Assembly: GCA_033439265.1 (NCBI GenBank)
Contig: JAVTVX010000013.1
Location: forward strand, 16,472,500 to 16,536,499
Direction: 5' to 3'
DNA: 64,000 bases
Source of the DNA: Dillenia suffruticosa
Lineage: Eukaryota > Streptophyta > Magnoliopsida > Dilleniales > Dilleniaceae
Shown: positions 13,701 through 29,560 of the stretch, piece after piece
Position numbering within the stretch: position 1 is the stretch's first letter
Layout: every line of letters begins with the position of its first letter
Translations under genes and position numbers: made by a program
The notes under the pieces: generated by a model
What the model saw: only the letters and a program-made list of their open reading frames with translations
Database searches by the model: none
What the model was told of the DNA's origin: nothing

Positions 13701-15039
13701 CACAAGCTCTTACCTCTGCTGTTACTTTTTGAATATACATTGCGATCTCTTGACGCGCATTTGCAAATCGCCACTGCAGATATGTATTATATAGCAACCG
13801 AAGCTGATGAGCATCTTCAAGGAGATTTCCCTTCTTTCCTTTTCTATAATCCACAATAAAGCTAAGAACAGAAGTTGAACTGCTAGTTTGACCAGAAGAA
13901 CTAGATGGCCGCACCCTAGATGGACTTGTCCCTCTTGAGGGAATAGGAGTAGTTGACCTAGTCCGTGCAGGACTGACGCCTTTAGAAACTGAGGACAAGG
14001 TTTTACTTGGAGAAGGAAGCCGTGATCCTGGCGAGGCATGGCGTGATCCAGGAGTGGGCAAAGACTGAAATGTGACTGACGGGTTTACTGATGCCATTCT
14101 TTCTAATGAGCTCAATGGGCGACTCTTTTGCAATCCAGATACCAATAAAGTATCATCAGATGAATTTATGTTAGGCTCCAATTTTCCACTTTCATTCAAG
14201 GATAACTGGGATGCCGCATCACTTGCTGATTTCTGTAAGGGTCTACCAATTCCATCCAGGGATAGTCTCCTAATAGAAGATAATGCAATTCCTGAAAATG
14301 GTATGCTTGGGGTTCTTGTTGTCCTATCCATGAGATCAATGCTCCTAGCTAAGGAATTTGATGATACCTTTCCACCTGTTCTGCTAGGCCATCGAAGCTG
14401 ATCTATCAGCCGGTTATTCAAACCATCAACTGGTTTTGAATTCTCCGATTGCTCAGGAGGATTCTTTCCTTTGAGGGGACTCCTCTTTCTTTCCGGTGTA
14501 GCCTTTCGTTGAGTAGGTGTTTCAACCTGTCTACGCCCGACATTAGAAGATGGCCTCAATGTGCGGTCAGCCACCATAACGGGAGCCGGCTTCTCTTTCT
14601 TACTAACAGGAATTGAAATTGTATCAGACTGAAAAGAAACGCTGAGACTTCTCATTGTGGAAGGCCATAAAGCCTCGGCTGTTCTACTGCTAATTGCCCT
14701 TCTTGACGATAATTGACTCTCTGCAGCTGACTCATTGACTGGTGTGGTAGGTCTTGTTGGCGAAGGCGATGTAGAAGGACGCCTCCTCTCAGCCGATTGT
14801 GCCCTTTTAGGTGCCAACACGGTTGATGAACGAGTTGATCTTGCAATGGTTGGGGAAGCACATCGCCTAACACAAGAAGGCGTTGAATGAACAGGAGATT
14901 TATACCGGGAACCAACTTCCCTCGTTTTGGACCTGTGAGTGATCCCATTATTGACCTTCTCTGAAGGAAGCAATGCAGGTTTTTTGGTTTCCACCTCTAT
15001 CTTCTTCAGTCTCTCTTCCACTCTTTCATGCGCATCCAT
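7709..15039 (-). CDS. AUG8: AUGMIN subunit 8 (QWRF motif family), six coding exons
   Basis: Microtubule-associated QWRF-family protein; in Arabidopsis AUG8 belongs to the augmin complex that recruits gamma-tubulin for branched microtubule nucleation. Exons on the minus strand, all phase 0: 13714-15039, 13083-13202, 12148-12264, 11942-12031, 9257-9364 and 7709-7792 (stop TAG), giving 614 aa. Every junction has GT-AG. The start is supported by an in-frame TGA directly before the ATG. The Ser/Pro/Arg-rich basic N-terminal part carries conserved patches SRYKSP (44-49), [11 protein letters not shown] (78-88) and [13 protein letters not shown] (125-137). The signature QWRF is at 422-425 at the end of exon 1. 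Exons 2-6 encode the conserved helical C-terminus ([70 protein letters not shown]). No break is seen. Assignment to AUG8 rather than another QWRF member rests on the MD-start and the patch order. Confidence 0.93.
10990..11640 (-). mobile_element. LINE (non-LTR retrotransposon) 3' fragment in AUG8 intron 4
   Basis: The minus strand encodes the C-terminal end of a plant LINE reverse transcriptase: [20 protein letters not shown], then [50 protein letters not shown] and [10 protein letters not shown]. These match in order the family's conserved tail ([43 protein letters not shown]). The tryptophan codon expected after HRIRVG is a TAG stop, and sequence decays after VDNM, so it is inactive. Everything upstream of the RT tail is missing, typical of 5' truncation. 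It lies in the same orientation as AUG8, wholly inside the intron between exons ending 9364 and starting 11942. Confidence 0.8.
12038..12106. repeat. Tandem duplication of about 34 bp in AUG8 intron 3
   Basis: The unit beginning TTTCAAATATAAGTACTCTT and ending AGTACTAACTC occurs twice back to back, with no visible differences in the core. It starts immediately beside the exon 4 acceptor region. Confidence 0.8.
12488..12625. repeat. Tandem duplication of about 73 bp in AUG8 intron 2
   Basis: Two diverged copies begin TAGTTTGATAAACAAGACCA (12488) and TAGTTTCATAAAGAAGACCA (12561), each ending TTTGGCATTCATATCAAGAG. Several substitutions separate them, so the duplication is older than the one in intron 3. 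Confidence 0.75.
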
Positions 15040-15146
15040 TCAAACCGTTTGGAATAGACCACATGGAGGAGTTCAAAGACAATTATACACCAACAGCTTT
15101 AGCAGGGTTTCATGTATGCCACATTGAAAGGCAGAGCACCCAATTG

Positions 15147-16582
15147 CTCAAAAAGAAGATCCTTTTCTCTGCAACAAATCTGCCAGCGGATGCACAACCC
15201 AAAAGTAAGAGGTACGAAAGAGAGGAAAAGGAAAAGAAAAGTAAAGAATAAACAGGCCATCAAACTAAATCAAGAATTACACTAAAAAGAACAAACAAGA
15301 TTATACATGATTAGAAACCAACCCAGATCTGAACAAATTTTTTCCAAGATTAAACAGCAACCAAAGCAAATGGGTCTTCCTAACTATCACCAAAATCCCA
15401 AATCCAAGAAGATCAAACCGTTTTCAAGACCTCTGACAATCAGGAGGCATCTAGGGTCTTCTTGTGATTGAGAGAAATACATATAAATCTAAAATATAAA
15501 TTAATGGCCATTAACAAGGAGATTAGAAAGGACAATTTGCAGTGTAGGGTCACCAAGAAGAGAGAAGGCACAAAGCCCTCTGAAACTGGGGTGTGTGTGA
15601 TAAGAGACCGAAAGGATGGCAGGATATAAATGGGATTCTTTTATTTCTTTAGTTTTATTTTTTTCTGTGCTACCCATTTGTCCCTCTCACGAGAGTGCCA
15701 TGGTCGGATGGGCTGGAAAATGGTCTCATGTAAGGGAATTGAATGACAATGAAATAGCTCTCTGACAATGGGGTATTAAGCTTGGGATCACTACAGACAA
15801 CCATACATGAGTCATCAGTCATCACCAAGTTAGTAACTTCTGTAACTACTTTCAGGCTAATCTCTCTTTTCATAGTCCTTGAACATCACAAAATGTAAAA
15901 ATTTGGATTCTCGAGCACATTTGAGACAGCCATATGTGAATAATTAAATACAAATATAAGTTTTTAATATAGATCGCATTTTGTTTGTTTGCCTTCAATT
16001 AAATAAACTTCAACAATTGGGCAAGATATAAATTAATTAGAGTTGTTCTTGGGAGTTATGGGAACAGTGATGGAGTACCACGTCCTCGCAAGATCATTGT
16101 TTGTCCATCGCCAGCAAATTTAACCTTAAAAAAGGAAAAAATCTAAATATTCTCAAAAGTAAAAGGTACGTAACTAAAGAAACAAAAAATAATAAAAATA
16201 GAACAGTGTTTAATACAAATGATGATCACAGTGCTTTAAGTTTTAACTATAAATCTTTGTTTTCTCTAACATTTGAAGAATCGAAGTTCGATGAAACACA
16301 CTCATAAAATATATATAAATAAATTTACCAAACAGTGTCTGAATTTGGCAGGTCGAGTGTCTGAAATTTTCAGGGGCAAAAATACAAAAATACATAAATA
16401 CAGATTTCAGAAATCTCACAAAAAATCCAAAAATCCATTTTGTCCAATATCATAAACCTCAGAAAATCACATCTCTCATTTTGGTAAAAACCAAAAAAAT
16501 CATGAACCTAATTTCTCTTCTATTCACCTGATTGATTAGAACCACGAGTTTCAAAGACACTTGAAAAATAAACTAATCTTAC
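15147..16582. other. Likely leader intron/promoter region of AUG8
   Basis: AT-rich sequence with no coding signal. If the leader exon at 16.6-16.8 kb is real, this is its intron; if not, it is the promoter. Confidence 0.4.
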
Positions 16583-16715
16583 CTGATTGATCAGAAAATC
16601 GAAACAATCAAAAAACCCTAATTTCTCTTCCTTCGATCAACGAAGCCTCCGATCAAAACAAACGATTCATAGAATTCCAAGTCGCGCACAATCGAGATCG
16701 CAGACCAGGAAAGTT

Positions 16716-16757
<42 letters not shown>

Positions 16758-16830
16758 TGATCAGGATAAACAACAGAAGAAGAGAGGGAAGGAGAAACGG
16801 TCGCTTGAACGAAAGACGCTATAACAACAA
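16583..16830 (-). other. Probable 5' untranslated leader exon of AUG8
   Basis: On the minus strand a leader-like stretch with a (GA)19 tract at 16717-16754, seen as CT on the mRNA strand, and an AATTAGGGTTTTTTG motif ends in AATCAG followed by GTAAGATT, a strong 5' splice site (exon edge 16583). Plausible acceptors lie just upstream of the AUG8 start codon (TTTGTTGCAG, exon edge about 15168, or TTTTTGAG, about 15146). This is inference; the upstream transcription start is not defined. Confidence 0.45.
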
Positions 16831-20924
<4,094 letters not shown>

Positions 20925-21100
20925 CTCTAATTAGATATGATAATAGATCCTTTAATTAAAATCATAAATTCAACTCATAATTTAGGTATAGAGCATAATA
21001 CCTTGGGAGAGTAACTCTTAAATGGGCCACTACAAGGTCTGGACGTGATTAGTCAGAATATATTTTTAGATATCGATCGATATAATATAAAAAAAATTTT
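20925..21100 (+). repeat. SINE-like repeat copy with A-rich tail
   Basis: Reads CTTTAATTAAAATCATAAAT, a B-box-like AAATTCAACTC, TTTAGGTATAGAGC, AACTCTTAAATGGGCCACTA, GATTAGTCAGAATATATTTT and AGATATCGATCGATATAATA before an A run. It aligns block by block with the copy at 60.2 kb in the same orientation. Confidence 0.55.
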
Positions 21101-21884
21101 ATTACTCCTTTGTTGTATTTCTGATGTCATGAAATTTTTGTGTTCTTAAGAAAATATATATATTTTTTTAATTTTATGTTTATCTCTTTTTATGTCACTT
21201 AATACTCAATTTTAATATGATAAAATTAATTTTTTTTAAAAATAATTTAGTCACTTAATATTACTGTTTTCTAAAATTATAGTCATTCGATTATTTTATT
21301 ATATTTATGTAAAACCTAGGGTTGATCGTTTGAGAAGCCATAAGACAAGGGAAGCAATTGGGGCAATGTTTTGTGGGGGAAGTTTTGGTTGCGCGCTTGT
21401 ACGCTCCTAATAATATATGTGCGTATCTGTGTGCATTGATAAACTCAGAGCATTTTTTTTTTAATCACAAGGATAATTTTTCTCTAAATTCTTTAAGAGT
21501 GGGATTTTGATTTTAGAATTTTTAGAATTATTTTATACCACCTGAATAGATTTTGCCAAATAAATTAAAGTACTTGAAGTTTTGAGCTGTTTTACATTTA
21601 CTCAACCTAATCAAAAGTAATTGAATTTGTTTATTTTTTTTTTATCCCTAATATGGTTGATTTTGTGTCGCCTTGAAAGAATACAAAAGTGAAAACCCAA
21701 AGTGGTTAACTGGTCAAACGAATGCAAATGCTTTTGGGCGCCAAACAGAAAAGGGAGAAATCCCAATTTTTCATGGCGGAAGATCATGATGAAAGCCCAT
21801 TCTTTTTGTTTCTTGTCCTAAATGTACTCATGCACTATAACTAATACGGATGCATTAAGCTCACATAGCATATGCAGTATAGAT

Positions 21885-22283
21885 CAGGGATGTTACGATT
21901 CTCGACTTGAGTCAGATAGTGTCGATATCCGAATTTGACTTAAGTGTTGATTAAGTGAGCTCAATCTCATCAACTTTGTATTTTTCGAGCTTGAGCTTAA
22001 ACTTAAAAGTGTTATTGGATAGTATTTCTTAATTAATCGATATCAGATAATATATTCAAAAAATATATATATATAAATATAATTTTATATATAAAAATTA
22101 TTTTTAAAAAATATAATCAATCGATTTTGGATAGTTAATAGAGTTTTCAAGTTCAAAACAGTATGAACTCAATCTCGAGTTCAATAACAAACTATTTGAA
22201 CTCAGTTCGAGTTTTGATCAGATAATGTTACGATGTCATAAGTACCCATGACTACCGATTACCTAGTCTTATTAACACCCCTA
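21885..22283. mobile_element. Possible hAT-type MITE
   Basis: The ends are CAGGGATGTTA on the left and, reverse-complemented, TAGGGGTGTTA on the right, an imperfect terminal inverted repeat. The flanking 8-mers GTATAGAT and ATATAGAC share six positions, compatible with a decayed 8-bp target duplication. The interior is AT-rich with direct and inverted GAGCTTGAG/CTCGAGTT-like words. There is no coding capacity. Confidence 0.4.
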
Positions 22284-23057
22284 ATATAGACTAAACTTTC
22301 ATCTAGTACAAGCCAATGGAATGGGAGATTCAAAAAAGGGTAATCATTAAAGGGTAATCACTAAAGGGTGAATAATATGATGACTTCTCGTATTAAACAA
22401 AAGCAATGGCAATCATGCTTTTGTAGACACTATAATGAAGAGCTTGGGATCATCTTGCCTTTGAAACTTTCTCATTTTTCAATGATAAAACACCTTGTGA
22501 TTTAAATATCACCTCATCTTCCCATCAAATTATATTATTTCCACATATTTAATACGAAAGTAAGAGCAAGAAAAGCATGCCCATCTTCAAATATAAAAGT
22601 CAATCTATTGTTCCCCTAACCCAAAAAAAAAAGCCCTCTAGTATTTGACAGATTAATAGTTATCAATATTTATCGATAAATTTACAAATGCATATACATT
22701 ATTTTTTGAAATATGAAAATTTACATAAACACTTAGAAAATTATGTCGACTCTTTTTTATACGGATTTAGCCCCTTAAAATTATTAAAAATTAAGAAAAC
22801 TCATTATCTTTGAATTAAGAACATAAATATCTGGTTCAAAATTATTTGATCACACAATGAAGGTCAACCCTCCTTAATCCCCCAATCTTCGCTCTAGATG
22901 ATATCCAAACTCAACTCTATACCATTTTTCAAAAAGATTTTATTAATTGAATTGGGGAGTCACCTCTCGAGCATATTTTACAATTCCTTTAGAGGATGCA
23001 ATGCTTCCTCCTCCTGCCCCTCCCCGCCCCCATCCCCCCCCCCAAAAAAAGAGAGAG

Positions 23058-23098
<41 letters not shown>

Positions 23099-25426
23099 GA
23101 GTAATAATGGAGGGAACAGAATGAACCTTGATCCTGTTTGTTTGTTTAAATAGACATAAATCAACAATGTATGCGTAAAGGGTATTATTATTATTATTAT
23201 TATTATGGGATCGGAGGAGGAGGACAAATTTTGATGCAATGAACCCGAAGACACCTCACGTTGACATATCTTTGGCCTTCGCAATTGTCCAATATTATCA
23301 CCCCCAAAGTCTAAGAAACCACAAAAAGGACGATTCCCCCACAACGAAGTGTCCCCCCCCCCTCTCTCTCTCTCTCTCACAAGATGCCATGGACCGTCGA
23401 CAACTTTTTTTTTTTTTTTTTTTAGTATTCTCGTGTTGTGGGCCCCTTTTGCCTCTGTCTCGATCACACTACACCTTTCTCTCTTTGCCCACCAAGAAAA
23501 TTTTCATGCAAATTCCCATTTCATTTGGTCCATGTAATTTTCAACAAATATATGACAAAGTCAAAAAAAAGAAAAACCTAAAATCTAATTCGTCATAATT
23601 TTCTTCAACCACTTGTAATAATATATCATATAAAACGCATTATTTTATTTAGATAGGAGCAAAATCTCAATCGGAGCATACTACATGAATCCAATTTTTT
23701 AAGTTGGCCAGCCACATTAATTTAGGTTTTTCACATCCCTTAAGAAACTCGCCCAATTCTATGTTACAGTCGGGTTTAGGTATAAATTCTTAAATTTGAA
23801 TGTGACTTAACTTTTATTTGTAATCATCCCCTTAAATTTGACCTAATCAGGCTATCACTTTGGTGATTTGATATAAATTTAATTAGCAAACATTAATAAA
23901 TATTGTGGTCAAGCATGATCAATTTTCTCTTACAATTGCTACTTATAATAAAAAATTTGAACTGGTTTCACCCTTTATTTAAGATTTGAAGTTTATGTGG
24001 GAAAGTAACAAACTTGATGTCACAAAAGGCACCCCACACCCGCATCATCATGTATCTTTTTTTTTTTTTTTTTCCCTTTTTTGGATATTAAACCGATCAG
24101 TATTAGAGTTATCTTCTAACTAATTCTCGAGAATTTGATTAAAAGAGTCTAATGACCCAAGGACATTGGTACCCACATTATCATGTATGTTAATGGGAGA
24201 TGTTAATGGCTGCCTCCCTAATACTTGGTTAAGAAAATTGATTAGCATATTATATATGTTACATTCTGTTCTTAATTATGTCAAGTGACATTCTACGTGA
24301 CAATCTCACATTTCTTTTTTCATTTAGTCCTAAAAAAATTATACATTTGATATTGATTACAATTTTATGTTACGTTATACCGCAAAATATGTCATGCTGT
24401 CACTCATATGAAATCAAAATGGCAAACATTAAATTAAAAAAGAAAATATGGTATTTTTTAGATTGTGTGAGAGATGGGCAATGCAAATATGAAAAGAAGA
24501 AAATATAATTTTGTTGGAGAATCAAGCATGTTATAGTAATTTTCTGACAATACATAAGCAACTATCACCTAATTACTTTAACTCAAATTGAAAAATTTCA
24601 AGATCACGGCATGCCTTAGCTTTTTGAATAATTAATAAGATTCGAAAGAAATGAAGGGCACTCATGCGACATATGCCGTGGCCTTGCATGTCCCACTGTG
24701 GCTCCAACATGCTAATTTCTTTTTAAAGAAGTACAAGTTTTATAAAAATATAAAACAAAACAAAAAAAGAAAAATAAATATCTAAGAAAAATACTTCTTA
24801 CAAGAAGTTTTTTTTTTTTTTTTTTTTTAAAAAAAAGACATTAAGATTAAAATTTAATTAATAGAAACATAAAAAATTTTGTCACGGTTTGAATAATTAG
24901 GGATTTTTTTCAAGAACTATTTAGTATAATAATGAAGAATAACCAAATAGGAGGGGAGGGGCTATATGGTCCTAGTTGTACTTAATTTTGTATACATGAC
25001 AAATTCATATAAAGTCCACGTACCAAAAAGATTCATGAGAGGAGAGAGTTACGAGTGGGACCATTTAGAGAAGAACAATGATGTATAATTATAATGATGT
25101 TTGTCACTGTCATGTATAAAAATATGCATGGACTCTTCGCTGCTCTGTACTTTTGTTTTATTTATTGATTTATTTATTTATTTGGAGTTGAACGACGGGG
25201 GAAATTTGCATTTGATACTAAAAACCAACCAATACCGAAAGCAAAAGGCACATGAACATGGGAACACACACCAACGGCTCTGGGTACTAGGCTCCCCTCA
25301 TTAACTATATATTTTTTGTTGCCACTCATTATTTTGGATTACTGTGATCTCCTACTTTTGTCCAATTGGGCCTCATTGTTCCCATTATCTCTCTACTTGT
25401 GTACATTCCCTTGTAAACACAAATAT

Positions 25427-25463
<37 letters not shown>

Positions 25464-26234
25464 GCACACACACAGAGAGATATATAGAGAGAGAGCCGTA
25501 TTTAATTAGAGCTCTCATATATTTTTAAATTGGATTAATAAAAAAGATAACTCCGTATTCAATAGGTTAAATACAAGAGAAAAGGAGAAAGGGTATAGAT
25601 TTTCATCGGAAATCTCATTCCTTTTTTTGGGATAACTTTCACATCAATTTTGATAACTATTAGAAATCTTGATCAGAAATTAGCAACCAAATACATGGAC
25701 GAGGGCATAACTTTGTGGGCCTGCACCCATAGGCAATTGGTCAAGAGTAAATAGATTATTTAGTCTCTTAATTAAGATTACGAATTCGAATCTGATTTAA
25801 GTATAGAATGACTAGGTTGGGGGACCCCTATCCTCCGAAAGAAGATTTTGGATCGGTTCTGATTAGTAGGAATAAAATTTTGAACACCAAATGATCGGGA
25901 AGTGTCCCATTGACCCAAAAAAATAAATAAAACTTTGTGGGCCTGCAGTACTGGGGTACATGAAAGCCCAAGGGACAAAGGAGGAGCAGAAGTGGCCGAC
26001 CACACCGCTAGAAATTTTTGTGCCTCCTGTTGACAAATTACTTTAGATAATATAAGGCCACAGACAAGGGAAAAAAATCCCATAACTTGACATAACAAAT
26101 TTGGAAAAATATTATACAAAATCTCCTCTCTTTGTCCGCTCACTGCAATTATAAATGGCACTGGCTTATTGACCCTTGAAATTGAATATGGCCAGGTAAC
26201 AAAGCCACCAAACTATCAATGTAGATGCCTAGTA
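22284..26234. other. AT-rich spacer with microsatellites and SINE-like fragments
   Basis: No gene is supported. It contains poly-C/CT tracts near 23030-23095, a TTA tract near 23187-23206, a long T run near 23406-23423, a compound TA/CA/GA microsatellite at about 25427-25495, a partial SINE-like copy at 24055-24150 and a diverged one at 25735-25930. Confidence 0.45.
25735..25930 (+). repeat. SINE-like repeat copy (diverged)
   Basis: Has ATTGGTCAAGAG as a weak A-box-like start, TCTTAATTAAGATTACGAAT with a B-box-like GAATTCGAATC, ATTTAAGTATAGAATGAC and TTCTGATTAGTAGGAAT, and ends in CAAAAAAATAAATAAA. The 5' half matches the 20.9-kb copy better than the 3' half does. Confidence 0.4.
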
Positions 26235-26719
26235 TTTGGTGCTGCTGGATCTACTCGTCAGAACCTCGTCAGCTGTTGATAACCGCATTTCATATGTATC
26301 CCGTGCAGAATGCCCAACCACTAAGATAACCACATCAATACTCAGTCTCTCACAGTTGATCTGTCATTTTTCCTTTGAATCTGAAACTGCAACCCCGACG
26401 ACTCGTGCATTCTCTATTAGCAGATCGTTTAGCCTTGTCCCAAACTTGACACTAACCTACAGAAATGTACAAACACAGTAACATCTAAATGGAAATTATT
26501 TGGGAAGCCAGTCTGATCCTAGATACATGGGCTCGGTTTTTAGAATATAAATATACTAAACACGTGACTCACACCCAATCCTTGAAGACGATGCCGGAAA
26601 AAGTGTAGTAATGGAACTAATCTATCTGTTCCCAAACGTGGCTTTCCATCAATCAAGATGTTCCTTGGAGCTCCAAAGTGAACTAAAGATTTCATAACCC
26701 AACCCCCCCCCAAAAAAAA

Positions 26720-29560
26720 AGATCAATCTGCTGATAGGATGATTCACTATAAAATTTTCCAGGTTATCCTGATCTAAGATTCATTACAATGATTCACCAC
26801 AAAACCTAAGCAATTAGTTTTTTGGCATGGTATAAGGGCATGCAATATTGAATTCAAATTAAACAAATTATCCCAATACAAGATTTTATACTTTTGAAAT
26901 AGGGGTATATTTTAGTCGAGTCGATCCCGATTATCCCTATTCTTGAACTAGAACTCGAACTCGTTGAATAGTAAATAATAGGAGTCGAATTCAACTCAAT
27001 TGTATAATGTTTGTTCAAATTTGACCCGAATAGATTATTATATGATATATTAATATATTTTATTTTATTTTATTTTTTATGTTAACAATTATATATAAAT
27101 ATATATAATATATATTAATATATATTATCGAATTATTTGACGAGTTTCTAATTATAAAATTCTATTATTTAAACACGACTCAATTGTAAATGAATTCGAC
27201 TTGATTCATATAACCTTATTTTGAAACCCCCCTAAAGTATCACAGGTTGAGACAAGAGAAGACAGTGAGATATAGAATATTTAAAATGTACCCCTCGCAG
27301 AGCGGTAAGTGCTACGCGATTTCGATATCACAATTTCGAGGAAATATAATCTATTTGAGCGTTTAAGTGTAGTGTGAGTAAATATTATTTCCACAAGAAT
27401 ATTTTGTAATACCAATTATGAATTATTTTATCTAAATTAAACGAATTAAATTATAATTATAAAGAGATTAAAAATCAAGAAAATATTAAAAAACTTGAAT
27501 TAATAAATAAAAATTCTAAAATATCAATTTCATTTATTTTTAATATTTTCACATCGTTAAATTTTATCAATTCCTTTAAGTTTATTTACTTTTTAATTAT
27601 CTTTAATGATAGCATATTTCTCTTAATTAAATTCACCCAATAGTCATGCAATGAAACTTTAATTCGATTAACCAAAACTCAATAGTTTTACAATTTTAAT
27701 TAAATCAAATAGCATTAAATTCTATGAAATATCTGTAATTTAAGGTTTCTCCTCAAATCCCACACAGAATTAATTATCCTTCGATCTCGTAATCCTATGT
27801 AGATTTTATTATATTGAACTAACTTTTGCAATTATATTGGTTATACATTCATTTGATCTCAAGTCATTAAAATATAGAGCCCTAAAATGCTTGAAATATT
27901 AAGATAAATAATAAAATCTAATCAGACAATAATCATACCAATAAAGATTCAAAAGAAAAAATAAATTCAGACCATACTATTAGCCAAAGAAAAGAATCTA
28001 TCAAGTTTTACGAATAAAAAATTAACTAAATATAATAAAGAAAGAAAAGAAAATTAAAAAAAATATATTACACCCCTTATGCACAAGGAAGGAGATGGAA
28101 CTAGCGTTTTTTGTGTCAAGACGTGTGGACATGCCTATTCTTTACGGACTAAACCCTAAGCGAACGAGAATCCGTGAGTTCTTTGTAGACTTGACATTAT
28201 CCTCTTACTTTTTCAAAATTTAAAAACTTTATTCTTATGCTTATGCTTGATCAACAAATCATTACAGTAACTTCTTTTCAAATTTCCGATATGTTCTGAC
28301 TTGACTTAGCTTTTGGATTTTTAACAAGATTTATAGGCTTTTAAATTTTCTTTCCGATATAATAAGAATCAACTCAATCAGATATCGAAACAAAAAACTA
28401 TGCCCAAAATATAAACAGTTGTTTGTGTAATCCGAATTTTCTTAAATAATCTCAAAATTAGCTAAATAAAAATCCACGAATTTAATGAGTGTAATATCAT
28501 AAAATAAAATTTAAAATAATCCTAAAAACATAAATAAAGCCTAAAATAAAATAAAATAATAAAATTTAAGTGTATAAAAATGATTGCTATATGCTCAATC
28601 TTCTTGTCACATGTCCCATTGGTGTGGGGTGGTACAAATCTTTGCCAATGGTTTCTTTCGTCTATCTACATGTTGAAGAACATTAAATTGATAGAAAGGA
28701 TAAAGGATACTCCTGGCCAAAACACACCCACTCTTCCTTCCAATTCTGGTTACTAGCTTTCCATCACTCCACGTAGATGCACCACCCTGCCATATCTGGT
28801 TACTAGCTTTCCATCACTCCACGTAGCTGCACCACCCTGCCATAATTAAGTCCTTATGCTACAACAACTAAATAAAATATAAGGTTACTAATTAAGTGGA
28901 GACATGAAAATAATGTGACTCCAAAGTCGTGGTTAAGAATGCAAAGTCCAATTGTCCAAATTATATGTAGAATCTATTGCAACGGTGAAATAATTGAGAG
29001 GGAGAGAGAGAGAGAGACAGCCTAGGGTTAAGTTTTTTCTTTTTTTCCAGAAAATGCCCCAAAAGAAATGTAAGAGTTGTCACAAAGGCATAAGTATATT
29101 GTAGAATAAATATGTGACAAACAATTTGAAATTGCAGGTTCAAGACTAGTAATCTTTTGAGGCATTTGGATTAAATTCTTTGAGTAGCTTTGGAAATCAT
29201 GAAATTGTACTGCTCATGGTTCTAAGTTATTCTATGAAACCACAACTAAAAGGGCTGCAACATCCTTATCATCACATTTGGCATTGCAAATACTGAAAAT
29301 CATTAACAGTTTAAGTAGTACTCGAGTATTCCTTCAAAATACAGTAGTCTCTACAAATCAGAATGATGTCTTACAAGCATTACTTCAAAAGTAGCAGTCA
29401 ATAACATGCATAAATACAGACCGATGAACCAATGCATGGAGAAGTAATTAAATGAAAGATACCGGTCAAAAGCAGAATATGTAAATGCCTCCCACCCCCC
29501 CCAAAAAAAAAACAGGCTAACAGAACTTTTAATAAGAGTGAAAATACATCAGTAACAGGA
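26720..29560. other. AT-rich insertion-like block inside the oxidoreductase pseudogene
   Basis: About 2.8 kb of non-coding sequence where central exons would be expected. A long, very AT-rich unit from about 27280 to 28600 begins with CCCCTCGCAGAGCGGTAAG, unlike its surroundings, and could be a non-coding mobile element, but I found no terminal repeats. A recent tandem duplication is at 28745-28845 and a GA tract at about 28998-29018. Confidence 0.4.
28745..28845. repeat. Tandem duplication of about 52 bp, nearly identical
   Basis: Two adjacent copies begin TCTGGTTACTAGCTTTCCAT and end CACCACCCTGCCATA. The only difference seen is GTAGATGCA versus GTAGCTGCA, so the duplication looks recent. 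Confidence 0.9.

Noticed and set aside
25778-26161. 127-codon minus-strand frame next to the pseudogene
   Set aside because: It does not match the expected C-terminal part of the oxidoreductase or any other family I know.
26900-27234. TAGGGG-type ends suggesting another hAT MITE
   Set aside because: The inverted ends match poorly past six bases and the flanking 8-mers differ completely.
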